Assembly: GCF_040839445.1 (NCBI RefSeq)
Contig: NZ_JBDPGJ010000002.1
Span: 1,054,001-1,118,000 of the forward strand
Origin: Aquibium pacificus
GTDB lineage: Bacteria; Pseudomonadota; Alphaproteobacteria; Rhizobiales; Rhizobiaceae
Direction: 5' to 3'
DNA: 64,000 nt
The notes under the pieces are model-generated. The model did not search any database and was not told the origin of the DNA. It saw nothing but the letters and a program-made list of their open reading frames with translations. Numbering within the stretch: position 1 is the stretch's first letter; each line of letters starts with the position of its first letter. Shown here one piece after another: positions 18,607-25,880 of the stretch. The position numbers and the translations under genes are program-made.

Positions 18607-19401
18607 ATGGAACAGACCGGAACGCCGCTCGTCGAACTGAAGAACATCTCGATCGCCTTCGGCGGCATCCGCGCCGTGGACGACGCCTCGGTCGATCTCC
18701 ACGCGGGCGAGGTGGTGGCACTTCTCGGCCACAACGGAGCCGGCAAGTCGACGCTGATCAAGGTCCTGTCGGGCGCCTACAAGCGCGACCATGGGGAAAT
18801 CAGGGTCAATGGGGAGCCGGCTCAGATCAGCAATCCGCGCGACGCCAAGAACTACGGGATCGAGACGATCTACCAGACGCTTGCGCTGGCCGACAACGTC
18901 GATGCGGCGGCCAATCTCTTCCTCGGTCGCGAGCTGAAGACGAGGTGGGGCACGCTCGATGATGCCGCCATGGAGTCGGAGGCGCGCAAGGTCATGGGCC
19001 GCCTCAATCCGCGGTTCCAGCGCTTCAAGGATCCGGTCAAGTCGCTCTCGGGCGGGCAAAGGCAATCGGTGGCGATCGCCCGCGCCATCCTGTTCAATGC
19101 CCGCATCCTGATCATGGACGAGCCCACCGCCGCGCTCGGACCGCAGGAAACCGCGCAGGTCGGCGAACTGGTGAAACAACTGAAGGCGGACGGCATCGGC
19201 ATCTTCCTGATCAGCCACGATATCCACGATGTCTTCGATCTCGCGGACCGCGTCTGCGTAATGAAGAACGGCCAGGTGGTCGGCACCGCGAACACGAGCG
19301 ACCTGACCAAGGACGAGGTGCTCGGAATGATCATTCTCGGTAAGTGCCCACCGGGCGCGGTGCCGGGGCCAGGCGCGATGGAGACGGATCGGGCAGCTTG
19401 A
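18607..19401 (+). CDS. xylG: Sugar ABC transporter ATP-binding protein (single-domain XylG type)
   Basis: 264 residues with one ABC domain: Walker A GHNGAGKST, signature SLSGGQRQSVAIARA, Walker B ILIMDEPTAALG and the H-loop SHDIHDVFDL. Enteric XylG carries two fused ABC domains (about 510 residues); the single-domain form seen here is frequent in rhizobial sugar importers and would act as a homodimer. It is last in the operon, convergent with a small lipoprotein gene. Confidence 0.88.
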   Translation: MEQTGTPLVELKNISIAFGGIRAVDDASVDLHAGEVVALLGHNGAGKSTLIKVLSGAYKRDHGEIRVNGEPAQISNPRDAKNYGIETIYQTLALADNVDAAANLFLGRELKTRWGTLDDAAMESEARKVMGRLNPRFQRFKDPVKSLSGGQRQSVAIARAILFNARILIMDEPTAALGPQETAQVGELVKQLKADGIGIFLISHDIHDVFDLADRVCVMKNGQVVGTANTSDLTKDEVLGMIILGKCPPGAVPGPGAMETDRAA

Positions 19402-19427
19402 GCAGTATCTGGTGTTATGGACGAGCA

Positions 19428-19458
19428 AAGCGGACCCGGCACCTGGCCGGACCCGCTT
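19428..19458. terminator. Imperfect hairpin between convergent xylG and lipoprotein genes
   Basis: AAGCGG-AC-CCGGC (19428-19440) can pair with GCCGG-AC-CCGCTT (19446-19458), leaving two internal mismatches. There is no clear T-run on either strand. Its location between convergent stops suggests a bidirectional terminator. Confidence 0.35.
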
Positions 19459-19481
19459 CCAATCTGTAACGTCCGCCGATG

Positions 19482-19739
19482 TCAGTAGCAGCGGTCGTAA
19501 ACGATCGCTCCGCTTCGCGTGCGATACTGACAGCGTCCGTCCGCCGTGCGGCCGATGAGATAGCCGCCGACACCGCCGGCCACAGCGCCGATGAGCGCGC
19601 CTTTTGTGCCACCCGCCGCGCCGCCGATGAGCGCGCCGCCGACGGCGCCGACGGTTCCCGCCTGCTCGGCCGTCGTGCAGGCCGTGCCGGTGAGCGAGAT
19701 CGCTGCCAACGCCGCAAAAATTGTCTTCCGCATTTTCAT
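19482..19739 (-). CDS. Small exported glycine-zipper protein
   Basis: 85 residues. A signal sequence with a KMRK n-region precedes Cys21, but the residues before the cysteine (TGTAC) fit a lipobox poorly, so lipidation is uncertain. Residues 28-65 are glycine/alanine-rich with G-x3-G spacing (GAVGGALIGGAAGG), a glycine zipper typical of outer-membrane 17-kDa/OmpA-like small proteins. The C-terminus is CQYRTRSGAIVYDRCY with two cysteines. It lies 51 bp downstream of the 113-residue stress-promoter gene on the same strand and may share its transcript. Confidence 0.75.
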   Translation of the reverse strand: MKMRKTIFAALAAISLTGTACTTAEQAGTVGAVGGALIGGAAGGTKGALIGAVAGGVGGYLIGRTADGRCQYRTRSGAIVYDRCY

Positions 19740-19790
19740 TTCTCTCCTGGTTTACTGCTTGGAAGTCCCATCCGGCTTCAGTCTGCCGAA

Positions 19791-20132
19791 TTAGTTGGCC
19801 GCAAATGTGTCACGTTCGCCACGATCGTGGCGCGGCCCGGTATCGGCAAGGGCCACCATCACGTCAAGCGCCTCGACCGCGGCATGCAGGGTGCCGTCCG
19901 AATTGATGTTCCACGCGAGTTCGGCATCTTCGTTCTCCAACGCCGGATCCACGCCCACGCACTTGAAGAAGGTCGTGTCGTAGCCGTGTCCATAGATGCG
20001 CTGGGCCGAAACGAGTTCGGCCGCACAATCCTGCCGCGTCTCGAAGACGGGCACATCGGTCGGAATCTCCTCGCAGGCCTTGAGATCGCCGGAACAGCCG
20101 ATCACCAGCAGCAGTGCAGCAATGTGTTCCAT
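19791..20132 (-). CDS. Small cysteine-containing exported protein of unknown function
   Basis: 113 residues from ATG 20132, chosen because AGGAG lies 6 bases upstream; a TTG two codons earlier is less likely. A short hydrophobic stretch ends in VIGC (Cys13), which fits a lipobox, although the n-region lacks the usual positive charge. Three further cysteines follow (ACEE, QDCAA, FKCVG). I recognise no family. It is preceded by a perfect EcfG-type promoter, so it is a predicted general-stress envelope protein. Confidence 0.65.
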   Translation of the reverse strand: MEHIAALLLVIGCSGDLKACEEIPTDVPVFETRQDCAAELVSAQRIYGHGYDTTFFKCVGVDPALENEDAELAWNINSDGTLHAAVEALDVMVALADTGPRHDRGERDTFAAN

Positions 20133-20154
20133 GACCAACTCCTTCGGATTTCAT

Positions 20155-20179
20155 AACGGATCGAGGCGCCGGTGGTTCC
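20155..20179 (-). promoter_or_regulatory. EcfG-type stress promoter for the 113-residue protein gene
   Basis: Read on the minus strand: GGAAC (20179-20175), 16-bp spacer, CGTT (20158-20155). This is a perfect match to the alphaproteobacterial EcfG consensus, with the start codon 23 bp beyond the -10. Confidence 0.8.
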
Positions 20180-20318
20180 GTTTCCGACGGAAGGGGCGCC
20201 CGCCCGTCTCGAAAATACGTTCTAGTCGCGGGCGGTAACGCGCGCGCGTCGCGCCGGAGCGCGATCTGTATCAAACGGAAAGAATTTGCAGCTTCTTCAA
20301 GAAAAATTTGGGCGGGAT

Positions 20319-20343
20319 GGAACCCGACCCAGTTTGCCTCGTT
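20319..20343 (+). promoter_or_regulatory. EcfG-type stress promoter facing no protein gene
   Basis: GGAAC (20319-20323), 16-bp spacer, CGTT (20340-20343), a perfect consensus match. No coding sequence lies downstream on this strand before the convergent kinase gene; an intrinsic terminator follows about 100 bp later. It is therefore assigned to the predicted small RNA. Confidence 0.75.
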
Positions 20344-20349
20344 TTATCT

Positions 20350-20470
20350 TGGTAAAGCCCGCTGGCATGCACCCCCCATGCGCCGGCGCGCCGCGGAAGA
20401 AGACAGACCCGCCCCCCGCCAATGTCTTCTCCGCTTCATTCAAGCCGGCATCGCGCCGGCTTTCTTTTTC
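20350..20470 (+). ncRNA. Predicted EcfG-dependent small RNA with two C-rich loops
   Basis: A transcript of about 120 nt is delimited by the EcfG promoter ending at 20343 and a terminator at 20442-20470. Hairpin I: GCATG (20365-20369) with CATGC (20377-20381), loop CACCCCC. Hairpin II: 8 bp, AGAAGACA region (20398-20405) with 20423-20430, loop of 17 nt containing CCCCCC. Both loops are complementary to G-rich ribosome-binding sites, a design known from alphaproteobacterial stress sRNAs such as GsrN and CcsR types. No start codon with a ribosome site or plausible peptide is seen. The sequence layout is direct observation; existence of the RNA and its targets are inference. Confidence 0.68.
20442..20470 (+). 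terminator. Intrinsic terminator of the predicted small RNA
   Basis: AAGCCGGC (20442-20449) pairs perfectly with GCCGGCTT (20455-20462) around the loop ATCGC and is followed by TCTTTTTC. The T-run is on the plus strand only, so it does not serve the minus-strand kinase gene. Confidence 0.8.
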
Positions 20471-20503
20471 GCCCGGAGCAAACCTGGCTATCGGATGCCG
20501 CGC

Positions 20504-21541
20504 CTAGTCCAGTTCGAAGTTCTCGGCGGGGATGGTCAGACGGTAGGTGAGCCCGCCATCGTCGGTGGACAGCGATGCGGTCCCGTTGAGGGATGCGGGA
20601 ACGACCTTCTCGAGAGCGACGCTGCCGAAGCGGCGGCCGCCGGAAAGGTCGGGCTTGGCGTGGGACTGCTCCCTCCACACCAGTTCGAGCACGGAGCGGT
20701 CGTCGCGGTCGGCCGTCGTCGCGGAAATGGTGACGACGCCATCGCCCCGGGAGAGGGCTCCGTAACTCACGGAATTCACCGCGAGTTCGTGAAGGGCAAG
20801 GCCTACGTGCAAGGCGGCATTGGGGTTCAGGTACGGGTTCGTTCCCTCCAGCCGCACGTTTCGGACTGGATCGGCACAGAACCGGACCACCTGACCGGCA
20901 ATCAGTTCGTGCAGGTCGGCGCCCCGCCAGTTGGACGAGGTCACCAGATCCTGCGAAGCGGCGAGCGACTGCAGCCGGCCGCGGAACCGCACCAGGAAAT
21001 CTCCCACGGTTCCGGAGTAGCGCCCAGTCTGGGTGGCAATCGACTGGATGATCGCAAGCAGGTTCTTTGAGCGGTGGCTCACCTCCCTCAGCAATGCTCG
21101 CAGGGTCTGCTCGCGCCTCTTCTGCTCGGTTATCTCCACGGCCGTGGTGACGATCCCCGCGATGGTTCCGGCCTCGTCGCGATCGGGGTCGATCCACATC
21201 TCGAACCAGCGAAAGCCGTCTTCGGCCCGAAGTTTGATCTCGATGCGTGCCTGTTCCCCCGTTTCCACGACGAGTTGCTTGGCTTCATTGAGCCGTTCCG
21301 CCTCCTGTTCCGGAAAGAGGTCCGCATCGGTAGTCCCAGGCAGAGGCACGTTCTTCCAGACGCTGGGAACGTTCTTCGACCACAGGTAGCGAAAGTCGCG
21401 ATCCTGATAGAGAACCGAGATGCTGGTGTTTTCCAGGGCACGCAGCAGGTTGCGATCAAACCCCTCGGTCCCGCTGCTACCGGGACGCGTCGACGTGGCA
21501 TCGGCACCGCGGGCCACGCCGTTCTCCGCTTTGGGACCCAT
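20504..21541 (-). CDS. HWE-family PAS sensor histidine kinase of the general stress locus
   Basis: 345 residues from ATG 21541; an open frame runs 63 bases further upstream, but an EcfG promoter overlaps it, so the shorter start is preferred. Residues 30-140 are a PAS/PAC domain (ENTSISVLYQDRDFRYLWSK to AVEITEQKRRE). The dimerisation domain has REVSHRSKNLL with phospho-acceptor His156. The catalytic domain has HELAVNSVSYGALS and the W-x-E of LVWREQ, which define the HWE class. Such kinases phosphorylate PhyR in other alphaproteobacteria. No membrane segment is seen, so it should sense a cytosolic cue. The gene is 321 bp from phyR and on the same strand. Confidence 0.85.
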   Translation of the reverse strand: MGPKAENGVARGADATSTRPGSSGTEGFDRNLLRALENTSISVLYQDRDFRYLWSKNVPSVWKNVPLPGTTDADLFPEQEAERLNEAKQLVVETGEQARIEIKLRAEDGFRWFEMWIDPDRDEAGTIAGIVTTAVEITEQKRREQTLRALLREVSHRSKNLLAIIQSIATQTGRYSGTVGDFLVRFRGRLQSLAASQDLVTSSNWRGADLHELIAGQVVRFCADPVRNVRLEGTNPYLNPNAALHVGLALHELAVNSVSYGALSRGDGVVTISATTADRDDRSVLELVWREQSHAKPDLSGGRRFGSVALEKVVPASLNGTASLSTDDGGLTYRLTIPAENFELD

Positions 21542-21574
21542 GTTCGCCCTGTCTTGCTGACGTTGTGACAGGCC

Positions 21575-21600
21575 AACGAGCGATGCTCGCATTACGTTCC
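21575..21600 (-). promoter_or_regulatory. EcfG-type stress promoter of the HWE kinase gene
   Basis: On the minus strand: GGAAC (21600-21596), 17-bp spacer, CGTT (21578-21575), a perfect match 34 bp before the ATG. It indicates that the kinase is itself induced by the sigma factor it helps to release. The rest of the gap to phyR (21601-21810) shows no gene. Confidence 0.8.
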
Positions 21601-21810
21601 ACAAGAAAACGCCGGCTCTCGGGCGGCGCTTGAGAACTCGCGAGCGTCAATAGCGGCGAAGGGGTGCGGCGCTCATCGCATTTCGGCCCAACGGTTCACC
21701 GGCCTACGTATGCGACAAGAGGTGTCGCGCGAAATACGAGCAATCCCGAACATCAGTATCTGCGACATCGACGTCGAGGCCAATTTTTCGTTCGTGACGT
21801 AATCATAACG

Positions 21811-21834
21811 AAAAAGCCGCCCGGAGGCGGCTTT
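21811..21834 (-). terminator. Intrinsic terminator after phyR
   Basis: Arms 21813-21821 (AAAGCCGCC) and 21826-21834 (GGCGGCTTT) are perfect 9-bp complements around a 4-nt loop. On the minus strand the stem is followed by TTTTTCGTT, a proper T-run, 29 bp past the phyR stop. Confidence 0.85.
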
Positions 21835-21862
21835 CGAAAGTTGAGAGCGTCGCTGCGGCAGA

Positions 21863-22657
21863 TCAGGCCGCAGCCTTTGCCTGCCGGTCGAAGAAGAGCG
21901 CCTGGCTGATCAGCGCCTTCACCATCTCCGGGTTGAAGGGCTTGGTCACCAGGAAGGCGGGCTCGGGACGCTCGCCGGTGAGCAGTCGCTCCGGGAAGGC
22001 GGTAATGAAGATGACGGGGACCGGGGTGTTGGCCAGAATCTCGTTCACCGCGTCGATCCCAGAGCTGCCGTCCGCCAGTTGGATGTCGGCAAGGACCATG
22101 CGCGGCTGGGTCTTGCGGAACAGAGCGGTTGCTTCTGCGTGGGTGCGGGCAGTGCCGACCACTCTGTGGCCCAGGCTTTCCACCATTTCCTCGATGTCCA
22201 TGGCGATGAGCGGCTCATCCTCGATGATGAGGATGTCGGTCTCGACCTGACGCGAAATTTCCGTCGAGGCCTCTCTGAGTAGGGCGGCGAATTCCTCTTC
22301 GTCAACGTCGAGGATCTCGGCGGCCTCGCTGTCGCTGAAGCCTTCCACGGCGACGAGCACGAAGGCCTGCCTCGGCAGGGGCGAAATCGCCGAAAGGTTT
22401 GCCGCGGCACGGGCTTCCCATGCAGAAGACGGCGTTCCGGGGGGGACGTGTATGGCGATGGAGGAGAAGAGCTTGGCGAAGACCTTATAGAGCCCGACCT
22501 TGGGATTCGTTGCGTCCGGGAATATGCTGATATCGGCGATGATGGCTTCCAGCACCGCGCCGACCAGCGCGTCGCCGCTCGCCTGGGACCCGGAAACCGC
22601 TCGCGAGAAGCGGCGCAGATAAGGCAGATGCGGTGCAATACTTGCGGACAGGCTCAT
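21863..22657 (-). CDS. phyR: General stress response regulator PhyR (sigma-like plus receiver)
   Basis: 264 residues with the diagnostic PhyR order: an ECF sigma-like domain (residues 5-135, with the LPRQAFVLVAVEGFSDSEAA region-4-like segment) followed by a receiver (140-255) with EDE acidic pocket, phospho-acceptor Asp191 (LADIQLADGSSG) and Lys239 (VTKPFN). On phosphorylation the sigma-like domain binds NepR and frees EcfG. The gene diverges from nepR-ecfG, and each side has its own EcfG promoter. A clear terminator follows. Confidence 0.96.
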   Translation of the reverse strand: MSLSASIAPHLPYLRRFSRAVSGSQASGDALVGAVLEAIIADISIFPDATNPKVGLYKVFAKLFSSIAIHVPPGTPSSAWEARAAANLSAISPLPRQAFVLVAVEGFSDSEAAEILDVDEEEFAALLREASTEISRQVETDILIIEDEPLIAMDIEEMVESLGHRVVGTARTHAEATALFRKTQPRMVLADIQLADGSSGIDAVNEILANTPVPVIFITAFPERLLTGERPEPAFLVTKPFNPEMVKALISQALFFDRQAKAAA

Positions 22658-22689
22658 TCTCTGTAGTCTCCCTCACTCACGCCCGGACG

Positions 22690-22715
22690 GGAACGCCGTC
22701 ACGGCATATCGCGTT
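22690..22715 (+). promoter_or_regulatory. EcfG-type promoter of nepR-ecfG
   Basis: GGAAC (22690-22694), 17-bp spacer, CGTT (22712-22715), perfect consensus on the plus strand. It drives nepR and ecfG, giving sigma-factor autoregulation. The predicted transcript carries a leader of about 140 nt containing a hairpin. Confidence 0.85.
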
Positions 22716-22718
22716 TTA

Positions 22719-22743
22719 AACGGGCCGGCCGGAAAAAAGTTCC
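22719..22743 (-). promoter_or_regulatory. EcfG-type promoter of phyR
   Basis: On the minus strand: GGAAC (22743-22739), 16-bp spacer, CGTT (22722-22719), perfect consensus, 61 bp before the phyR ATG. The promoter elements of phyR and nepR lie within 54 bp of each other, so two RNA polymerases could interfere. Confidence 0.85.
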
Positions 22744-22761
22744 CGCCCCGGGGAACTTTTT
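22734..22761. repeat. Perfect palindrome in the nepR leader overlapping the phyR -35
   Basis: AAAAAGTTCCC (22734-22744) and GGGAACTTTTT (22751-22761) are perfect 11-bp inverted arms around GCCCCG. In nepR mRNA this is a terminator-shaped hairpin with a U-run only about 35 nt after the start of transcription. The left arm supplies the phyR -35 on the minus strand; the right arm repeats GGAAC on the plus strand, but the matching -10 position reads CATT. Confidence 0.75.
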
Positions 22762-22864
22762 CAGACATCGTCCATTATGGCCGGATATGGCGCTCGCGGT
22801 TTGGAGGGCCTCGTAAAAGAAGGGGTGGCGTAAGCCGCTTGTATCGGCAGGGGTGTTAACAGGC

Positions 22865-23068
22865 ATGACAGAGCAAAAATCGGCAGCGGCTGGGCCGAAG
22901 CCGCGCCGCGGGGATGATCCCTTGGGCGCGAATTCGGAAATCGGGAAGAAATTGCGGGAGTATTATGACGGTCTGATGGCCGACGACGTACCGGACCGCT
23001 TCACCGACCTGTTGAGTAAGCTGGAACGCGCCGAGGCGTCGAAGGACAAGGATGGGAACGCTCAATGA
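22865..23068 (+). CDS. nepR: Anti-sigma factor NepR
   Basis: 67 residues from ATG 22865 (a GTG at 22853 would add four residues; neither has a strong ribosome site). The conserved NepR core is clear: IGKKLREYYDGLMADDVPDR followed by FTDLLSKLERAE, an amphipathic pair of helices that wraps around EcfG or the PhyR sigma-like domain. The N-terminus is a charged, disordered tail. Its stop overlaps the ecfG ATG (ATGA), so anti-sigma and sigma factor are translationally coupled. Confidence 0.93.
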   Translation: MTEQKSAAAGPKPRRGDDPLGANSEIGKKLREYYDGLMADDVPDRFTDLLSKLERAEASKDKDGNAQ

Positions 23069-23616
23069 GCGATGCATCCACATTCAAGACCGGCCTGCTC
23101 GGGGCCATCCCGAGCCTGCGCGCTTTCGCCGTATCCCTGTCGCATAACAGCGACAAGGCTGACGACCTCGTGCAGGAAACGCTTGTGAAGGCGTGGGACA
23201 AGCAGAGCAGTTTCCAGCCGGGGACCAACCTGAAGGCCTGGCTGTTCACCATTCTGCGCAACGAATTCTATTCGCAGATGCGCAAGAGGGGCCGGGAGGT
23301 GCAGGACAGCGAAGGCACGATGACGGCGCGGCTCGCCGTTCATCCCAGCCAGCATGGCACCCTCGACCTGAAGGATTTCCGCGCGGCGCTGGACACGCTT
23401 CCGGAAGACCAGCGGGAAGCGATCATCCTGATCGGCGCCTCCGGCTTCTCTTATGAGGAAGCTGCCGAGATCTGCGGTTGCGCCGTCGGCACGATCAAGA
23501 GCCGGGTCAGCCGGGCGCGCGTGCGCCTTCAGGAAGTCCTGTCGATCGATGGTGAGGGAGAATTCGGCCCTGACGCGATAGCTTCGCAGGTTCTCGGATC
23601 AGGCGCTGCGGCTTAG
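23065..23616 (+). CDS. ecfG: General stress ECF sigma factor EcfG
   Basis: 183 residues. Region 2 spans residues 15-75 (SDKADDLVQETLVKAWDKQSSF, LKAWLFTILRNEFYSQ) and region 4 spans 108-165 (LPEDQREAIILIGASGFSYEEAA, GTIKSRVSRARVRLQ). Sequence and position beside nepR and phyR identify the EcfG family, which recognises GGAAC-N16/17-CGTT. Nine perfect sites occur within 10 kb of this gene. The 3' end overlaps by 18 bp that of a convergent response regulator gene. Confidence 0.96.
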   Translation: MSDASTFKTGLLGAIPSLRAFAVSLSHNSDKADDLVQETLVKAWDKQSSFQPGTNLKAWLFTILRNEFYSQMRKRGREVQDSEGTMTARLAVHPSQHGTLDLKDFRAALDTLPEDQREAIILIGASGFSYEEAAEICGCAVGTIKSRVSRARVRLQEVLSIDGEGEFGPDAIASQVLGSGAAA

Positions 23617-23994
23617 TTCGCCACTCTCTATGGCGGCGATGAGCGACTGAAGAAGCTCCTCGCCGGAGTAGGGCTTGGAAACGATCGCGACACCCGGAAA
23701 GCCCGTGGCGATCTCGTTGTGTTCGCTCATCCCGGTGGCGAACACGAACGGTATGCCCCGTGCATGCAGCCTGTGGGCAAAGTCCACGGTCGAACTGCCG
23801 CCCAGCCGCAGATCCAGGATAGCGCTGTCGAACTCGTGCTGGCGAAAAGGGTCCTCTCCCAGCTGGTCGAGTGCGCGGACGATTGTCACCTTGTCCGCGC
23901 CCCAATCGAGACAGGTCTGCTCCACGTCCATGGCAATCAGGAACTCATCCTCGAGAATGAGAATCGAACGTCCCGCAAGTTGGCGTTCGGCCAA
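23599..23994 (-). CDS. Single-domain response regulator of the FATG (FAT GUY-like) type
   Basis: 131 residues, a receiver with no output domain. It has the acidic pocket LEDEF, phospho-acceptor Asp61 (ILDLRLGG), the FATGMS motif (85-90) at the position of the conserved Thr, and Lys107 (VSKPYS). FATG-type single-domain receivers act in phosphorelays upstream of PhyR in several alphaproteobacteria. Convergent with ecfG, the two coding ends overlap by 18 bp. No EcfG promoter is seen before it. Role in the PhyR relay is inferred from family and location. Confidence 0.85.
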   Translation of the reverse strand: MAERQLAGRSILILEDEFLIAMDVEQTCLDWGADKVTIVRALDQLGEDPFRQHEFDSAILDLRLGGSSTVDFAHRLHARGIPFVFATGMSEHNEIATGFPGVAIVSKPYSGEELLQSLIAAIESGELSRSA

Positions 23995-24152
23995 TATCTG
24001 TCTCCGATAAATCTTGTGGCGAAGGCGATTTCATGCCACCGGTGGCGCGCAATGTCATTTAAATAAGACGTACAGACCGCCGCGGGGCACCGCAACGCAT
24101 GCGATGCGGCTCGCATCGTCGGCCAGCGGCGGGATTGTACAGGGGTAAACGC

Positions 24153-24908
24153 GTGAGCGAGCAGAGGCAGCAGGCGACGAGGAGGCATACGTGCGAGCGC
24201 TGCCCGTTGCGTCCACTGCCGATATTCAGGGATTTCGCCGAGAGCGAACTCGATTTCGTCGCTTCCTTCAAGAAGGGTGAACTGACCGCGGAACGCGGCG
24301 CCTCCGTGCTGATCGAAGGCAGCCACAACGCGCACCTCTACACCGTTCTTTCGGGATGGGGCTTCCGCTACAAGATGCTGCCGGACGGTCGCCGCCAGAT
24401 ACTGAACTACGTCATGCCTGGCGATCTCATCGGTCTGCAGGGAACCCTGATGGGCGAGATGCAGCATTCGGTGGAGGCGCTTTCGCCGCTCCTGCTGTGC
24501 GTGTTCGAACGCAACAAGCTCGAGCAGCTCTATAAATGCCACCCGGGCCTCGCCTTCGACATCACCTGGCTTGCCGCGCGCGAGGAACAGATGCTCGACG
24601 AGAATCTGCTCAGCGTCGGCAGGCGCACGGCGCTCGAGCGGGCTGCCTTTCTGATCGCATCGCTGACCATGCGCGCCAAGGCCGTCGGACTGAACGGCAA
24701 CGGCGCGGTCGGCCTGCCCATCACCCAGCAACTCGTCGCCGACACGCTCGGACTTTCCTTGGTCCACACGAACAAGACCATGCGCAAGCTCGCCGACCGG
24801 GGGCTGATCCGCTGGCGCGACCGCGGTTGCGAGGTGCTGGACCTGGAACGTTTGAGGGAAATCGCCCATTCCGAGTTTCCCGAGGAAACCAAGCGGCCGC
24901 TGGTCTGA
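24153..24908 (+). CDS. Crp/Fnr-family transcriptional regulator
   Basis: 251 residues from GTG 24153, with AGGGG at 24141-24145; the frame stays open 54 bases upstream. An N-terminal CERCPLRPLP motif is followed by a cyclic-nucleotide-binding-type beta roll (residues 30-145) and a winged helix (160-235, ITQQLVADTLGLSLVHTNKTM). The recognition helix lacks the E-x2-SR pattern needed for TTGAT sites, so it should not share FixK targets. Only two N-terminal cysteines are seen, too few for an FNR iron-sulphur cluster. A perfect small inverted repeat (24102-24118, CGATGCG arms) precedes it. The ligand is unknown. Confidence 0.85.
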   Translation: MSEQRQQATRRHTCERCPLRPLPIFRDFAESELDFVASFKKGELTAERGASVLIEGSHNAHLYTVLSGWGFRYKMLPDGRRQILNYVMPGDLIGLQGTLMGEMQHSVEALSPLLLCVFERNKLEQLYKCHPGLAFDITWLAAREEQMLDENLLSVGRRTALERAAFLIASLTMRAKAVGLNGNGAVGLPITQQLVADTLGLSLVHTNKTMRKLADRGLIRWRDRGCEVLDLERLREIAHSEFPEETKRPLV

Positions 24909-25037
24909 TTCCTTCGACGATCCCTCCCGCTAAGACGATCTCTCCCGCTCGAGCTGGAGGCGCAAAATGCGCCAGGCTTAGGCTGGAAGTTTCGGAATGG
25001 CGGAAGCGCAGTCGGGCCCTCTACTGGTGTTCCCGTC

Positions 25038-25880
25038 TCAGCCGATTCTCGCCTCCGCCTTCATCGCGAGGCCGCCCTCCGCGTTCTCCGCCCAGAGCGA
25101 GACGTTCCCGTGGGCGTCGGGCGTGGCGCCATTAACCGCCATCCGGCGCCCGTCGAAGAGCGGCGCCATCGCGCGGAAGCAGAAGGCGTCGATCCGGCTC
25201 CCCGGGCGTTCCCGGCGCACGAGGTCCAGCAGGAGCGTCGCTATCAGCGGCCCGTGAACCACGAGGCCGGGATAGCCTTCTTCATGCGCGGTGTATTCGC
25301 GGTCGTAGTGGATGCGGTGGCCATTGAAGGTAAGCGCCGAGTAACGGAAGAGGAGGACGGGGTCGGGCACGATCTCGCGCCGCCATTCCCCTGAGGCCGG
25401 GGCGGCGATGGCGCTTTTCGCGGCAGCCCCGGCGAGGCCGCGGTAGACGATGTCGTGTTCGTCGATCACCAGCGCCGGTCCGCCGGGCTCGCCGATCTCG
25501 TGGCGCACCGTCACGAAGACCAGGCTGCCCGTCTCGCCTTCCTTCTGCTTCACGTCTGCGATCAGCGACCTTCGTTCGACCTCCATCCCGACGCGGAGGT
25601 CGCCGGGAAACTTGAGCCGGCTGCCCGCCCACATGCGCCGCGGCAGTTCGTGCACGGGGGGAAGGAACCCGCCGCGCCTTGCATGGCCATCGGGGCCTAG
25701 CGCAGACTGCGGCTCGCCCGGCAGGAACATGAGCCAGTGGGCGAGGGGAGGCGCCTGATCGCCGGGCTTCAGCGGCGGATCGGTGCGGTCCAGCGTCGCG
25801 GCGAGGCGGTCCAGCGGACCGGCGACGACGATGTCGCGTCGCGTCTCAGTCCTGCCTATCCACTGCCCGTAGTCGTCCAT
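25038..25880 (-). CDS. FAS1-like/MaoC-type acyl-CoA hydratase (HTD2 family)
   Basis: 280 residues with a double hot-dog arrangement. The N-terminal half (residues 45-140, MWAGSRLKFPGDLRVG) is a FAS1-like dehydratase domain. The C-terminal half shows RYSALTFNGHRIHYDREYT and YPGLVVHGPLIA, the MaoC hydratase pattern in which Asp and His act in hydration of an enoyl-CoA. Relatives hydrate mesaconyl-C4-CoA, 3-methylfumaryl-CoA or itaconyl-CoA. The gene stands alone between a Crp/Fnr gene and the AI-2E-type permease, so the substrate is unclear. Confidence 0.8.
   Translation of the reverse strand: MDDYGQWIGRTETRRDIVVAGPLDRLAATLDRTDPPLKPGDQAPPLAHWLMFLPGEPQSALGPDGHARRGGFLPPVHELPRRMWAGSRLKFPGDLRVGMEVERRSLIADVKQKEGETGSLVFVTVRHEIGEPGGPALVIDEHDIVYRGLAGAAAKSAIAAPASGEWRREIVPDPVLLFRYSALTFNGHRIHYDREYTAHEEGYPGLVVHGPLIATLLLDLVRRERPGSRIDAFCFRAMAPLFDGRRMAVNGATPDAHGNVSLWAENAEGGLAMKAEARIG

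Noticed and set aside
16321..19428. A 1035-codon open frame antisense to xylFHG
   Set aside because: It mirrors three well-identified transport genes, has a low-complexity His/Asp/Arg-rich translation typical of the reverse complement of GC-rich genes, and resembles no family.
22752..22776. A third EcfG promoter on the plus strand before nepR
   Set aside because: The right palindrome arm gives GGAAC at 22752-22756, but the -10 position reads CATT instead of CGTT, so it is at best a weak second promoter.
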